DNA of 64,000 bases from Silene conica (GCA_029255685.2 CM055319.2:17511247-17575246); one strand, 5' to 3'; positions 1 through 9,814 are shown, counted from the stretch's first letter. The notes: generated from the sequence alone by a model not told the origin. Program-made: numbers and translations.

Positions 1-2
1 AA

Positions 3-1247
3 CCCAAGACCATAAAACAGACCCTTGTTGACCCCACATGGCGCGCTGCCATGGAGGAGCAATTCTCGGCTCTCCAACAAAATCAAACCTGGGAACTCGT
101 TCTCCTTTTACCCAACCAAAACATTGTTGGTTGTAAATGGGTCTTACGGATTAAATATAATCCCGATGGATCCATTCACAAACACAAAGCCCGCCTAGTA
201 GCCAAAGGATTCCTCCAACGCCCCGGTCTCGACTATACCGAAACATTTAGCCCTGTCATTAAACCCGCAACAGTCCGTCGAATACTGAGTCTTGCCGTTA
301 CCAAAAACTGGCCGCTTCGTCAGCTTGAGATTAACGACGCATTCCTTCAAGGAACGCTCTCTGATACAGTCTTTATGGCTCAACCACCCGGCTTCGCCGA
401 CCCCTCTAAACCCACTCATGTGTGTCGCTTGCGCAAAGCTCTCTATGGCCTTAAACGGGCCCCACGTGCGTGGTATACGGAGCTACGCTCCTTCCTCCTT
501 CACGTCGGTTTCAGGAACTCCGTCACCGATAGATCTCTATTTATCTATCATGGCTCTCACTCTCTTTTTGTCTCGGTATATGTAGATGATATTATTGTTA
601 CAGGGTCCTGCACCTCGGCTGTCTCCTCCTTCATTGCCTCTTTCTCGACTCGCTTCTCTCTTAAGGATCTTGGCGCACTATCCTACTTCCTAGGTGTTGA
701 GGTCAAACCATGCTCTCAGGGACTCTTTTTAAATCAACAAAAATACACTTCCGATCTCCTTGCCCGTGCTCACATGTCGGATGCTAAGCCTGCTTTCACG
801 CCCAGCATGGACTCCGTTCTAAAGCTCAATCTCCGTGATGGCTCGGCTCATGGTAATCCCACTGAGTACCGCGCCCTTGTCGGAAGTCTGCAATACCTAT
901 CACTCACACGCCCAGATGTCGCCTTTGCCATCAATAAATTATCTTAATTTATGCACGCTCCTACTACGTGTCACTGGGCGGCGCTGAAACGCCTCCTCCG
1001 CTATCTCGTCGGCACTCTGTCCCACGGCCTGCTCATCCATCGCAGCTCACCACCGGTCCTTCACGCCTACTCGGACTTAGCTTGGGGTGATGATGAGACT
1101 GACTTTACCTCTACAGGTGCGTATATTGTTTACCTTGGTCGCAATCCTATCTCATGGAGCTCCAAGAAGCACCGTACTATTGCTCGGTCTTCCACTGAAG
1201 CGGAATACCGCTCCATTGCCAATGCCAGTGCCGAGTTCACCTGGCTC
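3..1247 (+). pseudogene. Copia-1 pol, reverse transcriptase and start of RNase H (broken)
   Basis: This is the RT domain of a Copia polyprotein, which would copy element RNA into cDNA in virus-like particles. The frame is open from the window edge, so the ATG at 51 is internal rather than the true start. Visible are the RT entry motif (GCKWVLRIKY), the KARLVAKGF motif, motif A (QLEINDAFLQG), the LYGLKRAPRAW block, and the catalytic YVDD box near nt 575-590. Motif A has Glu where the family normally carries a catalytic Asp, so activity was probably lost or reduced. A TAA at 945-947 interrupts the frame just before FMHAPT, and the same frame resumes at 948. RNase H begins near 1060 (the AYSDLAWG and AEYRSIA blocks) and is cut at 1247 by the Gypsy-1 insertion. 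Confidence 0.93.
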
Positions 1248-2204
1248 TGTAACATCCCGTATTTTCGTAAAATCTAATTTAAGCGTTTTAAATTATTTTA
1301 CGTAACAAAATAATATTTTAATAATTTAATTCGGAAATTTTTATGAAATAAATAAGATCCGTCTTAAGAACCTCCAGTTCTTAAGACGAATACAACTTGG
1401 CATAGTTTAAATATCCGACTCAAGTATTCAGTTCGATAACCGTTTTAAATATCCGTTCCATTGTAATTATTCGGAAAGGACGACTCACTTGTCCTCTTAT
1501 AAGTAATATGTCGACATAATTCACCTCCTTCAACTTTCATTTTACAGTAAACCAATCTCACAAAACCTCCTTAAAACCTCTTCTTCTTTTGCTAAGATCT
1601 TCATCATCCGTTCATCAAAACGCAAAAGTAAGAACACTTTCGGAATCCTTGTTCGATTTCCTAATCATCCATCACTTTCATTTTTCATTTCGCCAACTTC
1701 GAAAAACAGGCTGTTTTGCCTTTAATTCGTTTTTAGTGATTCTGAACCGTTTTCTTCGTTGTAGGAGTTGGTCTCGACAATCCCGACGTGGACTCTTACA
1801 TTGTAGAGGAGGATCATCTGCCGGAATAAGCTTAAAGGTGACGATAATGAGAAACTCGGCCTTTATGTGTATATTAGCATACTTGTTGTGATTTTGGTTT
1901 GGTTTCTGATTTTATTGTTGTTCATTGATCAAAGGACATAGTAATATGTTTAGAATGTTTGATATGTGGAGAATTCATACCTAAAGATGTTGTTATGTGT
2001 TCATATGTGATTTTCAGTTTTTCTCAAAGTTCAGACGGATACTTGATGCTATTGTTTGAGGATTGTTATGGGGATTTTATGCTGGTAGATTAGTAGTAAT
2101 TAATGATTGGTATTGTCGGGTAAACATCATGTATAGCAATTTTGAAGTTTGTAGGTCGATTCATGAAGTTTTCTTGTATTGCGATTTTTACGATTTTGAC
2201 GATC

Positions 2205-2604
2205 AGGCTCTCTGAGCCGGTCGACCGACCGGCCGCCGGTCGACCGGCTGGGAGAGCATATGTGTGATTTTCGTAAGTTTTTGGAAAAATGGCCTTGGAC
2301 TGCCAGCCGGCCGACCGGCTGCCTGCCGACCGGCTGGTGGTCATTGTGTAATGGGTATGTTCTGCGAAAATATAGATAGGATGGGAGCCCAGCCGGCAGA
2401 CCGGCCGCCTGCCAGCCGGTTGGGAGTGCTTTGGGGTTTGGTTACGAGTTTGTAAAAGCTAAGGGAATGGAGTCCCAGCCGGCCGACCGGCTGCCTGCCG
2501 ACCGGCTGGGAGTCCCTTGTGTTGTCTCGTTTTGGAAAAGAAAGAAGAAAGGCTGAGAGGTCACTAGCCGGCCGACCGGCTGCCTGCCGACCGGCTGGGG
2601 ACCC
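2205..2604 (+). repeat. Array of five GC-rich palindromic units in the Gypsy-1 5' LTR
   Basis: Five units of about 35 bp, spaced roughly 90 bp apart, built from AGCCGGCCGACCGGCT-like halves around GCCTGC. Unit 1 (about 2210-2250) instead carries GGTCGACC cores. Unit 3 (about 2388-2432) has a distinct CAGACCGGCC variant. The same unit order recurs in every related LTR of the window. Peptides such as PAGRPAACRPAGG read from these units are incidental. Confidence 0.92.
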
Positions 2605-2768
2605 CTGTAGGCTATTTTGAGGTTTTTGTAATTTAATCGTAACTTTCAAATGGTTAATCGGTTTTACTTGAAACTTGTTTTGTGTACCTTTGACATGTAT
2701 TTGAGGTCCCCGGAGGATGGGCAACATTATATTGAGTTCGGGAATGGATAAGGACAGAGACCCCCCGG

Positions 2769-2780
2769 TCGGGCAACCGA
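2769..2780 (+). other. Predicted GNRA-tetraloop hairpin upstream of the hairpin array
   Basis: TCGG-GCAA-CCGA, a 4 bp stem with a GCAA loop, set in a conserved context (GACCCCCC before it, AGGGAAACCGG after). It has a sister at 3634-3647 on the other side of the array. Confidence 0.55.
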
Positions 2781-2892
2781 AAGGGAAACCGGCTCTCCCT
2801 CATCTTAGTTCTCGAGGTCAATTAAGTGTTGATTAGAAGTTAAAGGTAGAACTATAGAGTAGTTCATAGACTTGAATGATATTGTTTTGATG

Positions 2893-3484
2893 CGTATTAA
2901 GTTATGCCTTAAGCTGGCCTCTGAACTTAATACGTGAGTTGTTTGTCGTGTATGGGAACATGCGTTGAGTTTTCGCCTCTGAGTTCCATACATGTCTGTT
3001 TGTCGTGTCTGAGACATGCGTTGAGTTTTCGCCTCTGAGTCCAGACATGTATGTGTGATCGCGTCAGGACATGCCTTAAGCTGGCCTCTGAGTCTGACGA
3101 GTAGAGCAACTGCACGACGGGGCGGTCAGGTTGTCATACCTTACCCGGAGTGCAGGTGTTTGGTGCTAGAACATGCGTTGAGTTTTCACCTCTGAGTCTA
3201 GTATCTTGTAATGTGGTAGGGGAACATGCGTTGAGTTTTCGCCTCTGAGTTCCTTACTTGTGATAGTGAATTGAATGTTAGTCCATGCGTTGAGTTTTCG
3301 CCTCTGAGTCTAATGTTTAGTTTTAGCCGGTCCATGCGTTGAGTTTTCGCCTCTGAGTCCTTGCTTGATAATGTGAACTTGGTATTTAGGTTATGCGTTA
3401 AGATGTCGCCTCTGAACCTTTATACTTGCTGAATAATTTAGTACCTAGGTTATGCGTTAAGATGTCGCCTCTGAACCTTTGTAC
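2893..3484 (+). repeat. Array of ten constant-loop, variable-stem hairpins (Gypsy-1 5' LTR)
   Basis: Ten units share a loop of 20-23 nt that starts ATGCGTTGAG or ATGCCTTAAG and ends CCTCTGA. Each is flanked by its own pair of complementary arms. Examples: unit 1 arms CGTATTAAGTT (2893-2903) and AACTTAATACG (2924-2934), a perfect 11 bp stem; unit 2 arms GTATGGGAAC and GTTCCATAC; unit 3 TGTCTGAGAC and GTCCAGACA; unit 5 TGCTAGAAC and GTCTAGTA; unit 7 pairs with two G.U wobbles (ATGTTAG with CTAATGT); unit 10 GTACCTAGGTT and AACCTTTGTAC. Unit 8 is the weakest. No protein reading explains this pattern. Confidence 0.9.
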
Positions 3485-3633
3485 TTGCTGTTTTATATCT
3501 GCTTGCCTTGATGATGGTACAGTGTCAGATATGCCTAGTATGTATCGTTGTTATATGGTTGTGGTTAAATCATCCAAGGCATTGGATGACTCTTAGTTCG
3601 GTTTCATAAATGATTAGATTGAAAGACCCCCCG

Positions 3634-3647
3634 ACTGGGTAACCAGT
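3634..3647 (+). other. Predicted GNRA-tetraloop hairpin downstream of the hairpin array
   Basis: ACTGG-GTAA-CCAGT, a perfect 5 bp stem with a GTAA (GUAA in RNA) loop. Its flanks match those of the upstream hairpin at 2769-2780 (GACCCCCC before, AGGGAAACCG after), while the stem bases differ in a compensated way. Confidence 0.6.
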
Positions 3648-4199
3648 AGGGAAACCGACTCTCCTTCTTATCTGTTTATGAAGTTAGTTGAGAGCCGTGC
3701 ATGGTAATCGCATGATAGTAAGAGATCAGATGATGAGTTGTTTATGCTTCACATGTTGATATATGTTGGAGTATTCTGTATTGTTTTATATGTTACGTGT
3801 TGTCACAAAAGGTGGCTAGGAGAACTCTAGTCACTCCCCACTGATTGTGGCGTACATGTTTTCATGTATGTAGGTACATGCTGGTTGGAGATGGGTTCAC
3901 GAGAGCTAGCGAGCGATGATCCGTTCATCATGACTTACCTTACGTCGTTTAGCTGGACTCGTAGTTTGTTACTTTTGTTTTGGTGCCGGTAGGGATGTTC
4001 CATCCCCGGCTGATGTATTTACTTTATGTTTCAGTTTGATACTTAGTACCGTTACTTATCTATTTTGGTTTCAGTTTCAGTTTACGTTTTAGCGTAAGAC
4101 TTCTCGCACGTTGCTTTATCTTCTAAAAAGTTTTAATTCCGCTGCATTTTTGGTACTTTTACGTGTTTATATTTCCGCTTTCGCGAGGGGTTTTACAGT

Positions 4200-4211
4200 T
4201 GGTATCAGAGC
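4200..4211 (+). other. Gypsy-1 primer binding site (initiator tRNA-Met)
   Basis: TGGTATCAGAGC starts 2 nt after the 5' LTR end. It is complementary to the 3' end of plant initiator tRNA-Met, the usual primer for Tekay and many Copia elements. Confidence 0.95.
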
Positions 4212-4363
4212 ATTATTGCTCCCGACGCACTCATGTGACCCCCAACCTTAACTTGACCAAGTAAATAAATAATGAATGAGAGATGGGTAGATCTAAGGAC
4301 TCATTTTGTAGTCTAATTGTGATTGCTAATTGTTAAGCTAATCCTTGTTTTCTCTTTTAAAGA

Positions 4364-5719
4364 ATGGTGAGACCCAGAGCTGCTGATAACATTGTGCTGC
4401 AAGCAATTCAGCATTTGCTTGAGACTCAGAGACAGCAAGCGGGGAATGTTCCACCTTCTCCACCGCGGGGTGGCGAGACTAATCGTCCGGGTAGCTTTTC
4501 CTGGATTGCCTCTCAGATGTCCAGAAGCCATGTTAGGACCTATGGAGGCGAGGCTGACCCAGTGGCCCTCACAGAGTGGTTTAGAGAGATGGAAAAGAGC
4601 TTCACCTTATACTCAGTCGTTAGGGAGGATAGAGTGCGTTTAGCCGCTCACTTCCTGACATTGGAGGCTGACCGTTGGTGGGCATTGGCTGGACCTACCG
4701 CTATTCTTGACCCGATGTTCGATTGGGAGGCTTTCAAAGACAGGCTCGAGGCGAGGTTCTACCCCAAGGAGTTGAGATCGCAGAGGTTGAAAGAATTTAT
4801 GGATTTGAAGCAAGGCAAGATGACCGTTCAGGAGTTTACTGACAAGTTCAACCAGTTAGCTCACTTTGCATCGAGATTTGTTCGTGATGAGGCTGAGAGA
4901 GTGTATTTCTACCGAGGGAAGCTAGGGCCGAGGATTGAGAGTATGGTTCGTCGTGACTCTACTTCTTTTGTGGAGGTGTATGACGATGCTATTTGGGCCG
5001 AGAGTTCTATTCGTGCCATTGATGCTGAGTCCCGTGCCGCTACTTCCAGCTTCACTTCTCACCAGAGATCCGTGTACCAGGGGAAGAGACCATTTGTTCC
5101 TTCTACTTCTTCGCCTTCTTCTCAGAAGAAGCGTTTTGAGAGGTTCTCTGCTCCGGTTGCTAAGACCACATTCCACACCGACACTGCTTCTACTGTTTGC
5201 CGCCGTTGTGGTAAACCGCTTCATCCAGGGTTTGATTGCTTCAAGAATGCCTATAAGTGTTATACTTGTAATGGATTTGGGCATAGATCCTTTGATTGTC
5301 CTGAGAAGAATACTGTTCTTGGCAAGGCTGCCACTGCTGCTGCAGCGACCAGAGGAGGAAAGCCGAAGGGGAAGATCTTTGTGATGACTAGGGCTGAGGC
5401 AGAGGCTCATCCAGATATTGTTGCTGGTATCTTTTCTGTTCTTGGCGCTGAGTGCCTTATTTTATTCGATACTGGAGCTTCTTTATCATTTATATCGACT
5501 CAGTTCGCCGATCGTCTAGCTCTTGAGTCTTCATTAGTTGAGGAGACTTCTATTTCCTTACCTTCTAGAGACGTGTTTTCCTGCTCTTCGTCCCATAGGG
5601 ATGTTCCTATTATTATTGGTCAAGCCACATTTCCTGCGGACTTACTGAGATTTCCTCTCGAGGAGTTTGACATTATCCTCGGTATGGATTGGTTATCGCG
5701 ATACCATGCTCGCTTCTAG
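4364..5719 (+). CDS. gag-pro: Gypsy-1 Gag and aspartic protease
   Basis: Capsid/nucleocapsid protein plus protease of the chromovirus, 451 codons from ATG 4364. Residues about 60-220 form a retrotransposon Gag core, with a WFREMEKSF block, an RWWALAG block, and an EARFYPKE block. Two zinc knuckles of the form CX2CX4HX4C start at residues 279 (CRRCGKPLHPGFDC) and 299 (CYTCNGFGHRSFDC); two in tandem is a notable detail. The aspartic protease active site DTGAS is at residue 369, and GMDWLSRYHA near the end is the usual protease C-terminal block. The frame stops at TAG 5717-5719 and continues in the same frame into pol, so this is normally one polyprotein. The stop could be an inactivating mutation or a read-through site; no known read-through context is obvious after it. 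Confidence 0.95.
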   Translation: MVRPRAADNIVLQAIQHLLETQRQQAGNVPPSPPRGGETNRPGSFSWIASQMSRSHVRTYGGEADPVALTEWFREMEKSFTLYSVVREDRVRLAAHFLTLEADRWWALAGPTAILDPMFDWEAFKDRLEARFYPKELRSQRLKEFMDLKQGKMTVQEFTDKFNQLAHFASRFVRDEAERVYFYRGKLGPRIESMVRRDSTSFVEVYDDAIWAESSIRAIDAESRAATSSFTSHQRSVYQGKRPFVPSTSSPSSQKKRFERFSAPVAKTTFHTDTASTVCRRCGKPLHPGFDCFKNAYKCYTCNGFGHRSFDCPEKNTVLGKAATAAAATRGGKPKGKIFVMTRAEAEAHPDIVAGIFSVLGAECLILFDTGASLSFISTQFADRLALESSLVEETSISLPSRDVFSCSSSHRDVPIIIGQATFPADLLRFPLEEFDIILGMDWLSRYHARF

Positions 5720-8700
5720 TGTCGCGACCAGAAAATCTGCTTGAGGACAGGAGTTCGTGTTTCCTATAGGGGAACTCGCCCTCAAAAGGGTGTTCGTGTT
5801 ATCTCTTCGATGAAAGCTTCTCATCTTCTTAGGAAGGGTTGCCAAGCCTTCCTGTGTGTTGTTACAGCTGCTAAACCATCGCTACCGAAGCTCGAGGATG
5901 TAGCCATTGTTCGTGAGTATCCAGATGTGTTCCCAGATGACTTTCCAGGGATACCGCCAGAGAGAGATGTGGAGTTTACTATTGAGCTTGTTCCAGGTAC
6001 CGGACCGATTTCTAAAGCTCCTTACCGTATGGCTCCGCCAGAGTTGAAAGAGTTGAAGCAGCAATTGGAAGAGATGATCGAGAAAGGTTTCATTAGACCG
6101 AGTGCTTCTCCGTGGGGTGCTCCCGTTTTGTTCGTTAAGAAGAAAGATGGTTCCATGAGATTGTGTATCGACTACAGAGAGCTGAACCGAGTAACCGTGA
6201 AGAATCGATATCCTTTGCCTAGGATAGATGATTTGTTTGATCAGTTGAGAGGTGCTTCGAGGTTTTCTAAGATTGATCTTCGATCAGGTTATCATCAGAT
6301 TCCAGTGAGAGAGGCTGATATTGCAAAGACTGCTTTTCGTACCAGATATGGACATTTTGAGTTCATAGTTATGCCATTTGGGTTGACTAATGCACCGGCG
6401 ATTTTTATGGATCAGATGAACCGTACCTTCAGTGAGTATCTTGACACTTGTGTTGTGGTGTTTATCGATGACATCTTGATATATTCGAAGACCGATGAGG
6501 AACATGCTGAGCATCTTTGCTTGATTCTAGGGATTCTGCGCAGACAGCAATGGTTCGCAAAGTTTTCGAAGTGTGAATTTTGGCTCTCGAAGGTTGCCTT
6601 TTTAGGACATGTGATATCCAGCGAGGGTGTGATGGTAGATCCCGCAAAGATAGAGGCTGTAGTTGATTGGGAGAGTCCCAAGGATGTTGGAGAGATCCGT
6701 AGCTTTTTGGGTTTGGCTGGTTATTATCGTAGATTCGTTGAGGATTTTTCGAGATTGGCTCGCCCGATGACTCAGTTGTTGAAGAAAGAAGCCAAATTTG
6801 TGTGGACCGACAAGTGTGAGAGTTCTTTCCAGGAGTTGAAGACCAGATTGACTTCCGCCCCCGTGTTAGCTTTGCCAGAGATCGGAGTGGACTTCGATGT
6901 GTATTGTGATGCTTCGATGTTAGGGCTTGGATGCGTACTGATGCAAAGTGGTAAGGTGATAGCCTATTCATCTAGACAGTTGAGAGTTCATGAGGTGAAC
7001 TATCCGACACATGACTTGGAGTTGGCCGCAGTTGTTCATGCTTTGAAGATGTGGCGTCACTACCTGATTGGATCCCATTGCCGTATTTTCACAGATCACA
7101 AGAGTCTTAAGTACATTTTTACTCAGAAAGACCTTAACATGAGACAGAGACGTTGGCTAGAGTTAGTGAAAGATTACGACATTGAGTTGTTATATCATGA
7201 GGGAAAAGCCAATGTAGTTGCAGATGCGCTTAGTCGCAAGACTTCTCACTCGATGAGTGCCATGAGAGTATTGCCCAATGAGTTGTGTTCCGAGTTCCGG
7301 AAGCTGAGATTAGAGATGGTGGGCAGTGGTTTTGATTGGTTAGCTGCTATGACTGCCGAGCCGTCTTTATATTGGGAGATTCGCCGGAGTTTGCCTTCAG
7401 ATGCCGATTTCAAGAAGTTTGAGGTTAAGATTTCGAGTGGTGTTGCACCTGAATTGGTGATTGATGCTGATGGTTTCCTTAGGTTCCGTGGTAGGATGTA
7501 TGTTCCGGATGTGCCAGATTTGAGGAAGAAGGTTCTTGATGAGGCTCATTTGTCACCGTATTCCGTTCATCCAGGAGGAGAGAAGATGCACAAGGATTTG
7601 AGGCTTATGTTTTGGTGGCCCGGTATGAAGAAGGAGATCTTGGATTATGTTAGTAGGTGCTTGACTTGTCAACAAGTCAAGATAGAGCATAGGAGACCTG
7701 GTGGTTTGTTACAGCCGCTTCCCATTCCTCAGTGGAAGTGGGAGTGCATATCTATGGACTTCGTTACAGCATTGCCTAAGACAGTTGGAGGCAAGGATGC
7801 AATTTGGGTTATTGTTGATCGTCTAACTAAGTGTGCCAGATTCGTGCCGATCAGAGAGACATGGGATATGGACCGTTTAGCCAGGGCTTATATTGCTGAG
7901 ATAGTCCGATATCATGGTGTCCCGAGGGAGATCGTTTCAGATCGTGATCCGAGGTTTTGTTCCAGGTTCTGGAAGGCCTTGCAGGAGGCTATGGGTAGCC
8001 GTTTGTTGATGAGTACTGCTTTTCATGCCGCGACCGATGGTCAGTCCGAGAGGACTATACAGACATTAGAGGATTTGCTCCGTGCTTGTGCCCTTGATTT
8101 TCAGAGTTCTTGGGAGCAGTGTTTGCCGTTGGTAGAGTTTTCTTACAACAACAGTTATCATGCTTCCATTGGTATGGCTCCGTACGAGGCTCTTTATGGT
8201 AGGAAGTGCCGTAGTCCGATTTGTTGGGATCAGGCTAGTGATGTTCGTGACCTAGGACCGGACCAGTTAGCTGTTACTGTCGATCAGGTTCAGCTTATCA
8301 GAGGTAGGATGAAGGCCGCTCAGGACCGGCAGAAGTCCTATGCAGATGTCCGTCGTAGACCCTTAGAGTTTGAGGTGGGTGATCGAGTTTTCTTGAGAGT
8401 TTCTCCGATGAAAGGCGTCAAAAGGTTTGGAGTTAAGGGCAAGTTGAGCCCTAAGTATATTGGCCCTTTTGAGATCGTGAAGAGGATTGGTGCTGCTGCT
8501 TACCGATTGGACTTGCCTTCTAGTTTGGGCAAGGTTCATAGCGTTTTCCATGTTTCCCAGCTCCGCAGATACATTAGTGACCCGAGTCATGTTTTGCCTA
8601 GAGAGATCGAGAACTTGGAGCCGAGTCTTGCTTTCGAGGAGCGTCCTGTGAAGATCCTTGACCGTCAGGATAGGAAGCTTAGGAGCAAGGTGGTGCCGCT

Positions 8701-8794
8701 AGTGAAGATCCTTTGGCGTTGCGGCGATGTTGAGGAGCAGACGTGGGAGACCGAGGCATCGATGCGTATCGCGCATCCTTTTCTTTTCGATTGA
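5720..8794 (+). CDS. pol: Gypsy-1 Pol: reverse transcriptase, RNase H, integrase, chromodomain
   Basis: Continues in frame from gag-pro after the TAG; the first in-frame ATG is not a convincing start. Order: RT from about nt 6030 ([26 protein letters not shown], catalytic FIDD at 6461-6472); RNase H about 6880-7240 ([30 protein letters not shown]); integrase with an HHCC zinc region near 7540-7680 ([19 protein letters not shown]) and DDE core near 7750-8160 ([33 protein letters not shown]). The C-terminus (about 8640-8794, VKILWRCG and [13 protein letters not shown] blocks) resembles the chromodomain of Tekay elements, which in this family directs integration to heterochromatin. No further stops or frameshifts are seen, so the enzyme set looks intact. 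Confidence 0.95.
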   Translation, partial: CRDQKICLRTGVRVSYRGTRPQKGVRVISSMKASHLLRKGCQAFLCVVTAAKPSLPKLEDVAIVREYPDVFPDDFPGIPPERDVEFTIELVPGTGPISKAPYRMAPPELKELKQQLEEMIEKGFIRPSASPWGAPVLFVKKKDGSMRLCIDYRELNRVTVKNRYPLPRIDDLFDQLRGASRFSKIDLRSGYHQIPVREADIAKTAFRTRYGHFEFIVMPFGLTNAPAIFMDQMNRTFSEYLDTCVVVFIDDILIYSKTDEEHAEHLCLILGILRRQQWFAKFSKCEFWLSKVAFLGHVISSEGVMVDPAKIEAVVDWESPKDVGEIRSFLGLAGYYRRFVEDFSRLARPMTQLLKKEAKFVWTDKCESSFQELKTRLTSAPVLALPEIGVDFDVYCDASMLGLGCVLMQSGKVIAYSSRQLRVHEVNYPTHDLELAAVVHALKMWRHYLIGSHCRIFTDHKSLKYIFTQKDLNMRQRRWLELVKDYDIELLYHEGKANVVADALSRKTSHSMSAMRVLPNELCSEFRKLRLEMVGSGFDWLAAMTAEPSLYWEIRRSLPSDADFKKFEVKISSGVAPELVIDADGFLRFRGRMYVPDVPDLRKKVLDEAHLSPYSVHPGGEKMHKDLRLMFWWPGMKKEILDYVSRCLTCQQVKIEHRRPGGLLQPLPIPQWKWECISMDFVTALPKTVGGKDAIWVIVDRLTKCARFVPIRETWDMDRLARAYIAEIVRYHGVPREIVSDRDPRFCSRFWKALQEAMGSRLLMSTAFHAATDGQSERTIQTLEDLLRACALDFQSSWEQCLPLVEFSYNNSYHASIGMAPYEALYGRKCRSPICWDQASDVRDLGPDQLAVTVDQVQLIRGRMKAAQDRQKSYADVRRRPLEFEVGDRVFLRVSPMKGVKRFGVKGKLSPKYIGPFEIVKRIGAAAYRLDLPSSLGKVHSVFHVSQLRRYISDPSHVLPREIENLEPSLAFEERPVKILDRQDRKLRSKVVPLVKILWRCGDVEEQTWETEASMRIAHPFLFD

Positions 8795-8827
8795 AGTATA
8801 GTATATAGATTTATATCCGTTCGAGTT

Positions 8828-8859
8828 TCGAGGACGAAACTTTTTGAAGTTGGGGTGAT
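8828..8859 (+). other. Gypsy-1 polypurine tract region
   Basis: Sequence before the 3' LTR includes GAGGACGAAAC and TTGAAGTTGGGGTGAT. A nearly identical stretch precedes the 3' LTR of Gypsy-2 (34368-34401), which supports a shared plus-strand priming signal. Confidence 0.8.
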
Positions 8860-9814
8860 TGTAACATCCCGTATTTTCGTAAAATCTAATTTAAGCGTTT
8901 TAAATTATTTTACGTAACAAAATAATATTTTAATAATTTAATTCGGAAATTTTTATGAAATAAATAAGATCCGTCTTAAGAACCTCCAGTTCTTAAGACG
9001 AATACAACTTGGCATAGTTTAAATATCCGACTCAAGTATTCAGTTCGATAACCGTTTTAAATATCCGTTCCATTGTAATTATTCGGAAAGGACGACTCAC
9101 TTGTCCTCTTATAAGTAATATGTCGACATAATTCACCTCCTTCAACTTTCATTTTACAGTAAACCAATCTCACAAAACCTCCTTAAAACCTCTCCTTCTT
9201 TTGCTAAGATCTTCATCATCCGTTCATCAAAACGCAAAAGTAAGAACACTTTCGGAATCCTTGTTCGATTTCCTAATCATCCATCACTTTCATTTTTCAT
9301 TTCGCCAACTTCGAAAAACAGGCTGTTTTGCCTTTAATTCGTTTTTAGTGATTCTGAACCGTTTTCTTCGTTGTAGGAGTTGGTCTCGACAATCCCGACG
9401 TGGACTCTTACATTGTAGAGGAGGATCATCTGCCGGAATAAGCTTAAAGGTGACGATAATGAGAAACTCGGCCTTTATGTGTATATTAGCATACTTGTTG
9501 TGATTTTGGTTTGGTTTCTGATTTTATTGTTGTTCATTGATCAAAGGACATAGTAATATGTTTAGGATGTTTGATATGTGGAGAATTCATACCTAAAGAT
9601 GTTGTTATGTGTTCATATGTGATTTTCAGTTTTTCTCAAAGTTCAGACGGATACTTGATGCTATTGTTTGAGGATTGTTATGGGGATTTTATGCTGGTAG
9701 ATTAGTAGTAATTAATGATTGGTATTGTCGGGTAAACATCATGTATAGCAATTTTGAAGTTTGTAGGTCGATTCATGAAGTTTTCTTGTATTGCGATTTT
9801 TACGATTTTGACGA

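Larger units (their letters stand above)
1248..4197 (+). repeat. Gypsy-1 5' LTR (2950 bp)
   Basis: Begins TGTAACATCCCG and ends GGGGTTTTACA. It is unusually long and modular. In order it holds: a possible leader intron and exon-like block (about 1630-1837), five GC-rich palindromic units (2205-2602), a GNRA-loop hairpin (2769-2780), ten constant-loop hairpins (2893-3484), a second GNRA-loop hairpin (3634-3647), and a block near 3770-3890 that is strongly conserved between families. No real protein-coding gene is visible in it. Confidence 0.96.

Noticed and set aside
2205..2727. Open frames on both strands coding PAGRPAACRPAGG-like repeats
   Set aside because: They arise from GC-rich palindromic units, appear on both strands in several frames, and have no start or domain support.
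2893..3484. CRISPR-like array of constant repeats and variable spacers
   Set aside because: The variable pieces are the two complementary arms of one hairpin, not unique spacers. The array lies inside plant retrotransposon LTRs with no cas genes.
1248..4197. Hammerhead ribozyme (retrozyme) in the Tekay LTR
   Set aside because: I looked for the CTGATGA core and GAAA partner around the hairpins and did not find the catalytic arrangement.
4200..4211. tRNA gene fragment
   Set aside because: TGGTATCAGAGC here and at 31096 and 37541 is a primer binding site next to an LTR, with no cloverleaf around it.
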